From Clostridia bacterium (GTDB lineage: Bacteria; Bacillota; Clostridia; Oscillospirales; Acutalibacteraceae), in the NCBI GenBank assembly GCA_017430535.1, contig JAFRMR010000023.1, forward strand, positions 169,029-233,028: a stretch of DNA of 64,000 nucleotides, given 5' to 3'. Both the position numbers and the translations under genes were made by a program. The notes under the pieces are model-generated. The model saw nothing but the letters and a program-made list of their open reading frames with translations. It searched no databases and had not been told where the DNA came from. Positions within the stretch are counted from its first letter, which is position 1. Every line of letters starts with the position of its first letter. Shown here piece by piece: positions 17,887-25,991 of the stretch.

Positions 17887-20313
17887 TTATGTATCTCCCA
17901 CATCCTGATAGGACTTGAAGTAAACCATTATTATTGAGCCGTATTCCACGGTTTCGCCGGGAGCTGTGCTCTGATCGTAAGAGACAACTCCGCTGCCGGC
18001 ATTGCCGAAAATCCTGACATTGAGGCCTTCCGATGCGGCAAAGCGTTTTACTTCGTTTATTCCCCTGCCGGATAAATCGGGAACCGTAACCTCAAGGCGT
18101 TCCTCATCGGCGGCGGTATAAATGGCCACAACGCCGCCCTTGGGAATGGTCTGGCCGCCGGCGGGGCTCTGGCTGACTACCTTATCGCCGTCGCCTACAA
18201 CCCTGACGCTGAACCCGGCCTGCTCAAGGATATCCTCTGCCTCGTTCACATCCTTGCCGATTACACCGGGAGTGGATGTGTCAAGGTCTTCCATTTCGTT
18301 TTCGGTATATTGCCTTTCAACGCCGAGATACTCAAGGACGGTTTCAACAACCTTTGCCGCCGCAGGGGCGCAAACGGTGCTGCCGTTAATCTCGCCTACG
18401 GGTTCATCAACAATGATAAGAACCGCTATCTCGGGATTATCCGCGGGAGCGAAACACCCGAAGGAGGCAATGTAAGTACCTTTGAGCTGATATTTCTGTG
18501 TGGTTCCGGTTTTGCCCGCAACCCTGTAACCGGCTACATAGCCGTTTTTACCGGTACCGCTTTTGACAACATCCTCCATCATTGAGGCAACCTGTGCGGC
18601 GGTATCCGATGAAATAACCTGACGCCTGACTACGGGCTCGGTTTTGCTGACTACATTGCCTTCGCTGTCAATCTCCTGAGCAACAATATAGGGCCTCATA
18701 AGATACCCGCCGTTTGCTATGGAGGAAATTGCCGTAATCATCTGCATGGGGGTTATGCTGAAGGTCTGGCCGAAGGATTCACTGGCAAGGGCAACCCTTG
18801 TGAGCTGGTCCTCATTGTAATAAATCGGGTTAGCTTCGCCGGGAAGCTCTATGCCGGTTTTTTCAGTAAAGCCGAAGGCCTTGAAATATTTGAAAAATCT
18901 TTCTGCGCCGAGGGTAAGACCGACTTTGATAAAGAAGGGGTTGCAGGAATGCATAAGGCCTTCTCTTAAATTCTGGGGACCGTGGCCGGAACCCTGGTGG
19001 CAGTTGAAGATTCTGTCCTCAATCGCTATTGAACCGCCGCAGGAGTAGCTGAAATCATCACCGAGAGCATTCTCTTCTATAGCGGCTGCGGTAAGGAAAA
19101 TTTTGAAAACCGAACCGGGATGATAGGTTTCGGATACCATATAGTTATTCCACTGCTCCATCATAAAGTAATAATGCAGCTTTTCGGAATGAAGTTTAAG
19201 TCGGGTATCGTAATCCTCTGTGTTTTCTATTGCTTCAAGCTCGGCTTCGCCGCCCTCTTTTTTGGAAAGATACTCTTCGAGATTTTCAAAGTTATCGTTA
19301 TTTACGGAGCGGTTAAGGCGGTTCTCATAATAGCCGTTGAGCTCTGTGGGGCTGTTGAGATTGTAACTGCCTTTATAGCCCACGCAGTCAAGGCCGAGAA
19401 TGCCGCCGGTTTTTACATCCATAACAACACCGTAGGCGCCGATGCCGCCGCTGGATTTATAAACCGAGGTGAGCTGATCGTGAAGACAGTACTGCACGGT
19501 TTCATCTATGGTAAGCACAAGACTTGTGCCGTCCTTTGCATCAAACCTTGTTTCGTTTTTGCCGTTTATATTTGAGCCGTAGGAGGTGATTTTGCCGTTA
19601 TGACCCGAGAGAAGGGTATTGTAAAAACCTTCAAGGCCGCTGACACCGTTGCCGTCAACATTTACATCCGCATTAACAAAACCGACTACGGAAGATGCAA
19701 ATTCCTCCATGGGATAATAGCGCTTGGAATCCTGCTCAAGACCCATTACTTCGCTGTACTTATATGTTCTTGAGCTTGCTTTGCCGTCAACATAGGTGGT
19801 CTTTTTATAGCTTCTGTGCATAAGACAGTTGGTATTGCAGTCCTTTGCAGATTTTGCGCCGCAGTCCACAAGCTTTTTCACATCAAGCTCCATCTGAGCT
19901 TTAACATCTTTCCTGTGGGCTATTACCTGAGCGCCCTCCTCTGCTTTTTCAACCTTGCACAGCTCAATGAGCTCATCGTAATCAAGCTCGAGGGTATCGG
20001 CAACATCGTGGCAGACCTGACTTCTGAAATCATCATCCCTGAAATTTTCGGGGATAAGATAAAGCTTCCAGGTGCCGGCGCTTTTTGCAAGAACATTGCC
20101 CTGGGCATCATAAATGGCGCCCCTTTCGGCAACTATGGGCTCCTCATTCCACTGGGCCGCCGTGGCGTATTTCTTATAAGTATCGGAATGAATAAGCTGT
20201 ATATCAATAAGGCGGCACGAAATAACGAGAGCGGCGGCTACAAGCACTGCGGCAGCGCTCTTTGCCTTGGATTTTATGATGGATTTTTCGCTGACTTTTT
20301 GGGATTTACTCAT
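17887..20313 (-). CDS. Class B penicillin-binding protein with PASTA domains (SpoVD/FtsI type)
   Basis: An 808-residue transpeptidase. One N-terminal membrane span lies at about 18-36, then a pedestal (dimerisation) domain, then the catalytic motifs S401-V-F-K, S456-C-N and K601-T-G. Two PASTA domains follow (about 672-735 and 740-800), a feature of SpoVD and of PBP2x-type FtsI. The enzyme cross-links septal or spore-cortex peptidoglycan together with the SEDS protein of this cluster. It is preceded by an intra-operon terminator at 20349-20381. Assignment to vegetative division or sporulation is open; since the cluster has no second class B PBP, a division role is likely. Confidence 0.9.
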   Translation of the reverse strand: MSKSQKVSEKSIIKSKAKSAAAVLVAAALVISCRLIDIQLIHSDTYKKYATAAQWNEEPIVAERGAIYDAQGNVLAKSAGTWKLYLIPENFRDDDFRSQVCHDVADTLELDYDELIELCKVEKAEEGAQVIAHRKDVKAQMELDVKKLVDCGAKSAKDCNTNCLMHRSYKKTTYVDGKASSRTYKYSEVMGLEQDSKRYYPMEEFASSVVGFVNADVNVDGNGVSGLEGFYNTLLSGHNGKITSYGSNINGKNETRFDAKDGTSLVLTIDETVQYCLHDQLTSVYKSSGGIGAYGVVMDVKTGGILGLDCVGYKGSYNLNSPTELNGYYENRLNRSVNNDNFENLEEYLSKKEGGEAELEAIENTEDYDTRLKLHSEKLHYYFMMEQWNNYMVSETYHPGSVFKIFLTAAAIEENALGDDFSYSCGGSIAIEDRIFNCHQGSGHGPQNLREGLMHSCNPFFIKVGLTLGAERFFKYFKAFGFTEKTGIELPGEANPIYYNEDQLTRVALASESFGQTFSITPMQMITAISSIANGGYLMRPYIVAQEIDSEGNVVSKTEPVVRRQVISSDTAAQVASMMEDVVKSGTGKNGYVAGYRVAGKTGTTQKYQLKGTYIASFGCFAPADNPEIAVLIIVDEPVGEINGSTVCAPAAAKVVETVLEYLGVERQYTENEMEDLDTSTPGVIGKDVNEAEDILEQAGFSVRVVGDGDKVVSQSPAGGQTIPKGGVVAIYTAADEERLEVTVPDLSGRGINEVKRFAASEGLNVRIFGNAGSGVVSYDQSTAPGETVEYGSIIMVYFKSYQDVGDT

Positions 20314-20348
20314 AAAATCCGCCCTCCTTTCATACCTTTCTATATGTC

Positions 20349-20381
20349 AAAAAAAGCTGTCCCAATTTTAGTTGAGACAGC
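20349..20381 (-). terminator. Intrinsic terminator inside the division cluster
   Basis: Minus-strand stem GCTGTCTCAA / TTGGGACAGC (10 pairs, one G-T) with a 6-base loop, directly followed by seven T. It lies between the ftsL-like gene and the PBP gene, about 35 bases before the latter. It should reduce read-through from the mraZ promoter into the mur genes. Confidence 0.8.
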
Positions 20382-20390
20382 ATTTGCAGG

Positions 20391-20879
20391 TCAGGAGGCC
20401 TGCATATCTGCATTCAGAGCTTTACCATCCGCTATAACTACTTCGTCGCCATCCCTGTCATCGAAGTAGTGGATCTGATAACGCTCGGCTTTCTGCATAC
20501 CTAAAACGCCTACGGCATAATCGCGGATTTTATCCGCCGATACCGTGGCGGTTGCCAAAGCGTGCAATCTTACATTTTCCGCCTCGGCCTGATTCATCTC
20601 CACACGGAGATTATCAATTGTTTTGCTGTTGTTAACAATGCTTTTATCAAGGGTGATTACTGTGGTTGCCATAATAAGAAGCACAACTGCACAGGCAACT
20701 ACCATAACCAGCCGCTTAAGCTGTGTGATGCGGGCATCCGCCGCGCTCTTCCTCTGAGGAGGCCTTTGGCGGGGCTCGTCAATATTGATTGAGGGGAACT
20801 GATACTCGGATAATTTGGGAGCGGCTGTTGACGAGAAGGGCGAAGGTACAATACCGGGGATATAATCAAAATCGTCCAA
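20391..20879 (-). CDS. ftsL: FtsL-like septum protein
   Basis: A 162-residue bitopic protein: a 60-residue proline-rich cytoplasmic N-terminus, a membrane span at about 76-96 (LVMVVACAVVLLIMATTVITL), then a short coiled coil (NSKTIDNLRVEMNQAEAENVRL). FtsL is too variable for a motif, but the size, topology and position between rsmH and the PBP match it. It would bridge FtsQ/DivIB to the FtsW-PBP synthase. A terminator follows the stop immediately. Confidence 0.78.
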   Translation of the reverse strand: MDDFDYIPGIVPSPFSSTAAPKLSEYQFPSINIDEPRQRPPQRKSAADARITQLKRLVMVVACAVVLLIMATTVITLDKSIVNNSKTIDNLRVEMNQAEAENVRLHALATATVSADKIRDYAVGVLGMQKAERYQIHYFDDRDGDEVVIADGKALNADMQAS

Positions 20880-20905
20880 TTTTCAGCAGCTCCTTTCCTT
20901 ATATA

Positions 20906-21838
20906 TTATTCCAGCTTTTCCGCCACCCTCAGTTTTGCGGAACGGCTGCGGGGATTATTCTGTATTTCTTCGCTTCCCGGGATCACGGGCTTAAGGAGCC
21001 TTGCGGCAGGTTTTTTGCCGCAGACGCACACGGGGAAGTTTTTGGGGCAGGTGCATCCTTTTGTAAAAGGCTGCATGGCCTGCTTTACGATTCTGTCTTC
21101 AAGTGAGTGGAAACTTATAACGCAGAGCCTGCCGCCGGGCAGAAGGCAATCCATCATATCGGTTATTGCCTGCTCCAGGCCGTCCAGCTCGCCGTTAACA
21201 TATATCCTGAGCGCCTGAAAGGTTTTTCTTGCGGGGTGCCCCTCCCGCCTTACGGCTGCGGGAACCGCAGATGAAACTATATCGCTGAGCTCCAGTGTTG
21301 TTTCAATGGGTTTGATTTCTCTTGCCCTGACTATGGCCGAAGCTATGGGAGAAGCAAACTTTTCTTCGCCGTAAACCCTGAGAATTCTGCTCAGCTCTTC
21401 TTTTGAAAGAGTGTTTACTGCGTCTGCGGCGCTTGCCCCTTCTTTGCTCATACGCATATCAAGGGGAGCATCGCTGTGAAAGGAAAAACCTCTTGAGGTT
21501 TCATCCAGCTGGTGGGAACTTACCCCCAGATCGGCAAGGATACCATTTACTTTATATATATTATTTCTTTTTATTATTTCCTTAATGTTGAAGAAATTGT
21601 CGTGCTCAACGGTGACGCATTTGAAATTTCCGAGGCGTTCCTTAAGCACGGCAACGGCTTCCGGGTCTCTGTCCACCGCAATAAGCTTACCGGTTGTGAG
21701 CCTTGATGCGATTTCGGCAGAATGCCCTCCCCCGCCTGCCGTGCAATCAACATAGAAGCCATCCGAGTCTATGTTGATTGCAGCAATTGTTTCTTTTAGC
21801 AGAACGGGATTATGATGAAAGGAGATAGGAGTATTCAT
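20906..21838 (-). CDS. rsmH: RsmH, 16S rRNA (cytosine1402-N4)-methyltransferase
   Basis: A 310-residue SAM methyltransferase. The opening HHNPVLLKETI, SAM motif VDCTAGGGGHSAEI, ILADLGVSSHQLDE and the C-terminal RSRSAKLRVAEK are diagnostic of RsmH (MraW). It methylates C1402 of 16S rRNA in the decoding centre. It starts three bases after mraZ, the usual arrangement. Confidence 0.97.
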   Translation of the reverse strand: MNTPISFHHNPVLLKETIAAINIDSDGFYVDCTAGGGGHSAEIASRLTTGKLIAVDRDPEAVAVLKERLGNFKCVTVEHDNFFNIKEIIKRNNIYKVNGILADLGVSSHQLDETSRGFSFHSDAPLDMRMSKEGASAADAVNTLSKEELSRILRVYGEEKFASPIASAIVRAREIKPIETTLELSDIVSSAVPAAVRREGHPARKTFQALRIYVNGELDGLEQAITDMMDCLLPGGRLCVISFHSLEDRIVKQAMQPFTKGCTCPKNFPVCVCGKKPAARLLKPVIPGSEEIQNNPRSRSAKLRVAEKLE

Positions 21839-21841
21839 ACA

Positions 21842-22294
21842 TCAGCGCTTGGGTGAAAGGCTGAACCTTGAGAGATCCGGAACAATGGGCTGCTTGAACT
21901 GGGCTTCCCATCTGTCCTGATTCCAGAGTTCAATCCTGTCGGGATGAGCTATTACAAGAGCTTCATCCGTAAGGCCGGCAAATTCGATGAAGTCGGGCTT
22001 AATGGTGATTCTTCCGGCTTTATCAATAACCGCCATATCGATATTATTGGAAAACAGCCTCTGAACATAAGTGAGCTCTGCGCCGCTGTAAACATCGGCA
22101 AGGCCGTCATAAACCTTGAGGTAATCCTCTTCGGAATAAACAACTATACAGTCGTTGCTCTGGAAGTTTTTGAAAAGGTAAACCGTATTGCCGTACCTTG
22201 ACCTGAACCTGGTAGGAATGGTTATTCTGTTTACCTGATCGAATTTCCTGAGTTCTCTGCCTCCGAAACATTCGGGCTGGGCTGCAGCAGGCAT
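21842..22294 (-). CDS. mraZ: MraZ transcriptional regulator
   Basis: A 150-residue protein with two SpoVT/AbrB-like halves. The first contains FGGRELRKFDQVNRITIPTRFR and the second DMAVIDKAGRITIKPDFIEFAGL, both matching the DxxGRhxhP signature. MraZ binds repeated GGGA boxes near its own promoter and controls the division cluster. Exactly such boxes occur upstream (22344-22367). About nine residues precede the usual N-terminus (FGG...). Confidence 0.95.
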   Translation of the reverse strand: MPAAAQPECFGGRELRKFDQVNRITIPTRFRSRYGNTVYLFKNFQSNDCIVVYSEEDYLKVYDGLADVYSGAELTYVQRLFSNNIDMAVIDKAGRITIKPDFIEFAGLTDEALVIAHPDRIELWNQDRWEAQFKQPIVPDLSRFSLSPKR

Positions 22295-22343
22295 CGGTTT
22301 TCCCCCTTTCGTATGTTTATAGTCGACAATAATTGGGTATAGC

Positions 22344-22367
22344 TCCCAATTACTCCCTTTTCTTCCC
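22344..22367 (-). promoter_or_regulatory. MraZ boxes (three direct repeats)
   Basis: On the minus strand, GGGA occurs at 22364-22367, 22354-22357 and 22344-22347, spaced exactly 10 bases. This is the organisation of known MraZ operators. The repeats begin about ten bases downstream of the -10 element, so binding would block initiation. A 7-base inverted repeat (AATTGGG / CCCAATT, 22332-22352) overlaps the last box. Confidence 0.8.
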
Positions 22368-22377
22368 TTGCAAGCCG

Positions 22378-22406
22378 ATTATACACACAATTTTTCCCAA
22401 ATGCAA
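22378..22406 (-). promoter_or_regulatory. Promoter of the mraZ division cluster
   Basis: Minus-strand TTGCAT at 22401-22406 and TATAAT at 22378-22383, 17-base spacer, directly upstream of the MraZ boxes. Confidence 0.78.
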
Positions 22407-22719
22407 GCTTTTTTTCATATTTTTTTAACATTTTTTGATATTTTTCTTAAAAAAGGGGCGTTTTTCCGCCTTTTTGCCTGTTTTTCTTATAAATAACGGC
22501 CCTGAGCTGCTTGATCCGGCCCGCGGAGAGCGGACCGGATTTCAGACATCGGAGGGCGGTTGCGGGGCGGATCCTCTCCCCTTTCGCGTACAGCCCGGGC
22601 AGAGAAAAACACTGGCCGGAGTCCGGATTTCCGCAATTTCCCGTTTTCCCCTCCGGAAAGGGTAAAATGCCCGGGGATTGAGGCCTTTGAAAAAAGCGGA
22701 AACTTTTTTAATTTTTTTC
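22407..22719. other. Intergenic stretch between mraZ and rpsT
   Basis: About 310 bases between divergent promoters. The first part is very T-rich on the plus strand; the middle (about 22500-22680) is GC-rich with several short inverted repeats, for example TCCGG and CCGGA. I see no convincing gene, and the reading frames crossing it have no recognisable content. Confidence 0.5.
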
Positions 22720-22748
22720 TTGCAATCCCGTAAAAAGTGTGATAATAT
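22720..22748 (+). promoter_or_regulatory. Promoter of rpsT
   Basis: TTGCAA at 22720-22725 and TAATAT at 22743-22748 with a 17-base spacer, 31 bases before the rpsT start. Confidence 0.7.
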
Positions 22749-22779
22749 AACAACCTGTATGAAAGAAGGAGGTGTACAT

Positions 22780-23031
22780 ATGCCTAACATTAAGTCAGCC
22801 AAAAAGAGAGTTACAGTTAACAAGACCAGAGCTGCAAGAAACAAGTCCCGCAATACCGCTCTCAAAACAGCTATCAAAAAAGCAAACATCGCAGTTGCTG
22901 ACGGCGCCCCCGAAGCAGAAGCTCTCATAAAGGACGCCATTAAAAAGATCGATCAGGCAGCGGCTAAAGGCCTTATCCACAAAAACAACGCCGCCCACAA
23001 AAAGTCTGCACTTGCAAAGCTCGCAAAATAA
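22780..23031 (+). CDS. rpsT: 30S ribosomal protein S20
   Basis: An 83-residue basic protein starting MPNIKSAKKRVTVNKTRAAR, the typical bS20 N-terminus, and ending NNAAHKKSALAKLAK. It binds 16S rRNA early in 30S assembly. The ATG at 22780 has AAGGAGGTG nine bases upstream. The gene is monocistronic between its own promoter and a hairpin. Confidence 0.97.
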   Translation: MPNIKSAKKRVTVNKTRAARNKSRNTALKTAIKKANIAVADGAPEAEALIKDAIKKIDQAAAKGLIHKNNAAHKKSALAKLAK

Positions 23032-23055
23032 AATACCCTTATTTTAAAGAGTCCG

Positions 23056-23086
23056 GCCGCGGTTGTAAACAAATTATGACCGCGGC
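23056..23086 (+). terminator. Hairpin after rpsT
   Basis: GCCGCGGT pairs with ACCGCGGC around a 15-base loop, 25 bases after the rpsT stop. The T-tract is weak (TGTT), so termination strength is uncertain. Confidence 0.55.
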
Positions 23087-23095
23087 TGTTAAATG

Positions 23096-23124
23096 TTGAC
23101 AATTAAGTTCAGCTTTGATATAAT
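23096..23124 (+). promoter_or_regulatory. Perfect-consensus promoter before membrane peptide and acpP
   Basis: TTGACA at 23096-23101 and TATAAT at 23119-23124 with a 17-base spacer, 42 bases upstream of the small gene at 23166. Confidence 0.85.
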
Positions 23125-23165
23125 GACCCTGCATGAGGCATAAAACCATATTTCGGAGGAAGTAT

Positions 23166-23336
23166 ATGAAAACTTTCAAAAAAATAGCCAAGATAGTTGC
23201 AATAGTTATCGCCATTGCCGCGGCTGTTGCCGGCATAATCTATGCAGTTAAGAAAATCAAAGAAAAGAAAAACAGCGAGGACAGCGAAGAAAATTATGTT
23301 TCCTGCTCCTGCTATGAAAAACCCGAAAATATGTAA
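23166..23336 (+). CDS. Small single-span membrane protein
   Basis: A 56-residue protein. A basic start (MKTFKKIAKI) leads into one hydrophobic segment at about 9-27 (IVAIVIAIAAAVAGIIYAV), then a highly charged KKIKEKK/SEDSEE tail ending in CSCYEKPENM. The GGAGGA site and a consensus promoter support expression. It lies 21 bases before acpP in the same transcript. Function unknown; the adjacent-Cys motif CSC could bind metal or form a disulphide. Confidence 0.7.
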   Translation: MKTFKKIAKIVAIVIAIAAAVAGIIYAVKKIKEKKNSEDSEENYVSCSCYEKPENM

Positions 23337-23357
23337 TTAAACATCCCGGAGGATATT

Positions 23358-23588
23358 ATGGTACTTGAAAAAATTACAGACATAATCAGCGAACAGCTTG
23401 AAATCGACAAATCCGTTATCAAAGAGACTTCTTCCTTTACCGATGACCTTGGCGCAGGCAGCCTTGATATGATTGACCTTGCCATGTCCATTGAAGACGA
23501 ATTCGGTTTTGAACTCCCCGACACCGACCTTGATAAAATCAAGACCGTAGGTCAGCTTGCAGAGTTCATTGAAAAGAATATGAAATAA
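23358..23588 (+). CDS. acpP: Acyl carrier protein
   Basis: A 76-residue acidic four-helix protein. The phosphopantetheine site is in DDLGAGSLDMIDL (Ser about 37), close to the canonical DLGADSLD, with Gly in place of the usual Asp before the Ser. It carries acyl chains for fatty acid synthesis. No fab genes are adjacent. The gene ends at a strong terminator at 23595. Confidence 0.93.
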   Translation: MVLEKITDIISEQLEIDKSVIKETSSFTDDLGAGSLDMIDLAMSIEDEFGFELPDTDLDKIKTVGQLAEFIEKNMK

Positions 23589-23594
23589 AAAATA

Positions 23595-23621
23595 CGCGGC
23601 ACGGTGTGCCGCGGTTTTTTT
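23595..23621 (+). terminator. Terminator after acpP
   Basis: CGCGGCAC-GGT-GTGCCGCG, an 8-base stem with a 3-base loop, followed by G and seven T. Confidence 0.85.
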
Positions 23622-23641
23622 AGGTAAAGTAGGCTTTATAT

Positions 23642-24760
23642 ATGACAATCCTGAAAAACGCCCTGGTCTGCAACAGGGACTTCGAATTTGAAAAAACAGA
23701 TATTGTTATTGAAAACGAAAGAATAAAAGAAACCGGTATTACGGACAGAGACGGTATTGACTGCAGCGGAAAAGTGATTCTGCCCGGGTTTATAGATATA
23801 CACATTCACGGCTGCGCCGGAAGAGACTGCACCGATGAAAAGCCGGACAGCTTAAATGTAATGAGCCGGTACCTTGCGGAAAAAGGAGTAACCTCCTTCT
23901 GCCCAACAACCATGAGCTACCCGGCGGAAAAGCTGGAGAGAGCTCTGAAGGTTATAAAAGAGTCCATGGGTAAGGAAAAAGGAGCTTATATTCAGGGTGT
24001 TAATCTTGAAGGTCCGTTTCTTTCTAAGGAAAAATGCGGGGCTCAGAACCCGGAATATATAATATCCCCTGATTATGAGCTTACGGAAAAGCTCGCCGGA
24101 ATATGCCCCGTAAAAATTGTAAATATTGCTCCCGAAGCGCAGGGCGCCCCGGAATTCATTGAAAAATGCAGCAAGAAATATCTTGTTTCCATTGCCCATA
24201 CCGCCGCGGATTATGAAACAGTAAAAAAAGCGGAAGAAGCAGGAGCAAGGCACGCCACCCATCTTTATAATGCCATGACACAGCTTACGCCAAGGCAGCC
24301 GGGAGCTGTAGGCGCAGTATTTGACAGCGATATAATAACGGCAGAACTTATCTGCGACCTTATACATGTTTCCTCCCCCGCCCTGAGGACTGCCTTCGGA
24401 ATTTTAGGCGAAGACAGGACTGTGGTTATAAGCGACGCCATGATGGCGGCGGGCCTTGAAGAGGGAGAATATGAGCTGGGCGGGCAGAAAGTTATTAAAA
24501 CAAATGCCGCAAGGCTTGCAAACGGCACCCTGGCCGGCAGTACAACGAACTTGTTTGAGGAATTCGGAAATCTGCTGAAAATCGGTATTCCCGTAAAACA
24601 GGTGATAAAATCGCTTACAATAAACCCTGCAAAATGCATCGACGAGGATAAAAATACAGGCTCAATAGAACCGGGAAAGTTTGCCGATTTAATAATTCTC
24701 AGCGGAGATATGAGCAGAATAGAAAATGTCTGCATAAAGGGCAGATTTTTTCAAAAATAA
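23642..24760 (+). CDS. nagA: N-acetylglucosamine-6-phosphate deacetylase
   Basis: A 372-residue amidohydrolase. Motifs include LPGFIDIHIHGCAG (metal HxH), NLEGPFLS, ATHLYNAM and the catalytic-acid region VVISDAMMAAG. The C-terminal NPAKCIDEDKNTGSIEPGKFADL is typical. It converts GlcNAc-6-P to GlcN-6-P and acetate in amino sugar and cell-wall recycling. It stands alone here without nagB or a transporter. The start lies about 20 bases after the acpP terminator. Confidence 0.94.
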   Translation: MTILKNALVCNRDFEFEKTDIVIENERIKETGITDRDGIDCSGKVILPGFIDIHIHGCAGRDCTDEKPDSLNVMSRYLAEKGVTSFCPTTMSYPAEKLERALKVIKESMGKEKGAYIQGVNLEGPFLSKEKCGAQNPEYIISPDYELTEKLAGICPVKIVNIAPEAQGAPEFIEKCSKKYLVSIAHTAADYETVKKAEEAGARHATHLYNAMTQLTPRQPGAVGAVFDSDIITAELICDLIHVSSPALRTAFGILGEDRTVVISDAMMAAGLEEGEYELGGQKVIKTNAARLANGTLAGSTTNLFEEFGNLLKIGIPVKQVIKSLTINPAKCIDEDKNTGSIEPGKFADLIILSGDMSRIENVCIKGRFFQK

Positions 24761-24847
24761 GCATCGGAAAACGCCGGATTTTTCCCGGATTTAAACTGCA
24801 GTTATTTTATGAATTTTATCCTTCAAAATTCATACGGAAAAATATAG

Positions 24848-24887
24848 AAAAGCGCCTGTAAAGTTATATAACTTTACAGGCGCTTTT
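24848..24887. terminator. Strong palindromic terminator after nagA
   Basis: A 40-base perfect palindrome (AAAAGCGCCTGTAAAGTT, a central ATAT, and the complement) with T-tracts on both strands. It ends nagA and can act in both directions. Confidence 0.85.
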
Positions 24888-25193
24888 TGTAAAGTATGAC
24901 TACTTTCAAAAGTGAAAAACTCGGTGAAAAATGTGAAAAAATCCGATTTATATTTCTATAATCGCATAATAAAGTAAAGATTTGAGCTTTACAACAGCAT
25001 TTTTATTCTGTTTTGGCAATTTACTGCGTGAATATCCTGTTGTTTTGTGTGAATAAGAAATGCAAGCAAATCCGGTTTTCTTGCATTTTTACGCCAGTTT
25101 TTTTCCTGCAATTCTTTCCGGGCGAAGCTGCTTTGCAGGCTGCAGAATGCCGTGCTTTTTCTGCCTTTTTACCCGGATTACGGGCATAAAAAT
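24888..25193. other. Intergenic stretch between nagA and rpsR
   Basis: About 300 AT-rich bases between the convergent nagA and rpsF-ssb-rpsR units. The reading frames crossing it show low-complexity content without homology. I see no gene, RNA or repeat. Confidence 0.5.
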
Positions 25194-25246
25194 AACCGCG
25201 TGTTTTATGCTCTGTAAATGAGCTTGTAAAACACGCGGTTTTTTGC
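25194..25246. terminator. Terminator of the rpsF-ssb-rpsR operon
   Basis: AACCGCGTGTTTTA pairs with TAAAACACGCGGTT (14-base stem, 19-base loop), with T-tracts on both sides. It lies just after the rpsR stop on the minus strand. Confidence 0.8.
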
Positions 25247-25261
25247 AGTTTTATACCGTTA

Positions 25262-25507
25262 TCAGTCGCTGATGTAGGGCATAAGAGCAACCTGACGGGC
25301 GCGCTTGATGGCGGTGGTAAGCTCGCGCTGATGTTTTGCGCAAGTGCCGGTTACGCGGCGGGGAAGAATTTTAGCTCTTTCGGATGTGAAACGGGTAAGT
25401 TTGCTAACATCCTTATAATCTATGGATTCTACCTTATCAACACAAAAAGCGCATACTTTTCTGCGGCCTTTTTTGTTGGGTCTTCTTTCGCCTTTTTCAA
25501 AAGCCAT
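25262..25507 (-). CDS. rpsR: 30S ribosomal protein S18
   Basis: An 81-residue protein with [19 protein letters not shown], followed by [39 protein letters not shown], which is diagnostic of bS18. The CxxC and C..H pairs indicate the zinc-binding form. It pairs with S6 on the 30S platform. Last gene of the rpsF-ssb-rpsR operon. Confidence 0.97.
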   Translation of the reverse strand: MAFEKGERRPNKKGRRKVCAFCVDKVESIDYKDVSKLTRFTSERAKILPRRVTGTCAKHQRELTTAIKRARQVALMPYISD

Positions 25508-25540
25508 GGATTAAACCTCCTTTTACAGGTTATAACTTTT

Positions 25541-25978
25541 TCAGAACGGTAAATCGTCCTCGGGAATTTCTTTGAAATCTCCTGCATCGGCAGTTGCAAA
25601 TGATGCCGCGCTCTGGAAGGGAGCGGCGCCCTCAGCTCTGGGGGCTGCGCTGCCGTCGTTTCTGGAGCCGCAGAAATTCACATTGTTTGCTATAAGCTCG
25701 GTGCTTTTTCTTCTGTTGCCGTTCTTATCCTCATAGTTTCTGGTCTGGATGGAACCGTCAACGGCTATCATTGAGCCCTTGCGGAAATACTTGCATACGA
25801 ATTCAGCAGTATTTCTCCAGGCAACAACATCAATGAAATCTGCCTGACGCTCTTCACCCTGTTTAACGAAGCTTCTGTCAACGGCTACGGTAAAAGAACA
25901 CACCTGTACGCCTGTGCCCGTGGTATGGAGCTCAGGGTCGGCAGTAAGCCTGCCCATAATTGCTGCACAATTAAGCAT
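25541..25978 (-). CDS. ssb: Single-stranded DNA-binding protein
   Basis: A 145-residue OB-fold protein starting MLNCAAIMGRLTADPELHTT, with the conserved FIDVVAWRNTAEFVCKYFRKG core. A flexible Ala/Ser-rich linker leads to the acidic tip EIPEDDLPF, which recruits replication and repair partners. ATG 25978 has GGAGG eight to nine bases upstream. Located between rpsF and rpsR, as in most Firmicutes. Confidence 0.96.
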   Translation of the reverse strand: MLNCAAIMGRLTADPELHTTGTGVQVCSFTVAVDRSFVKQGEERQADFIDVVAWRNTAEFVCKYFRKGSMIAVDGSIQTRNYEDKNGNRRKSTELIANNVNFCGSRNDGSAAPRAEGAAPFQSAASFATADAGDFKEIPEDDLPF

Positions 25979-25991
25979 TTGTGTTTCCTCC

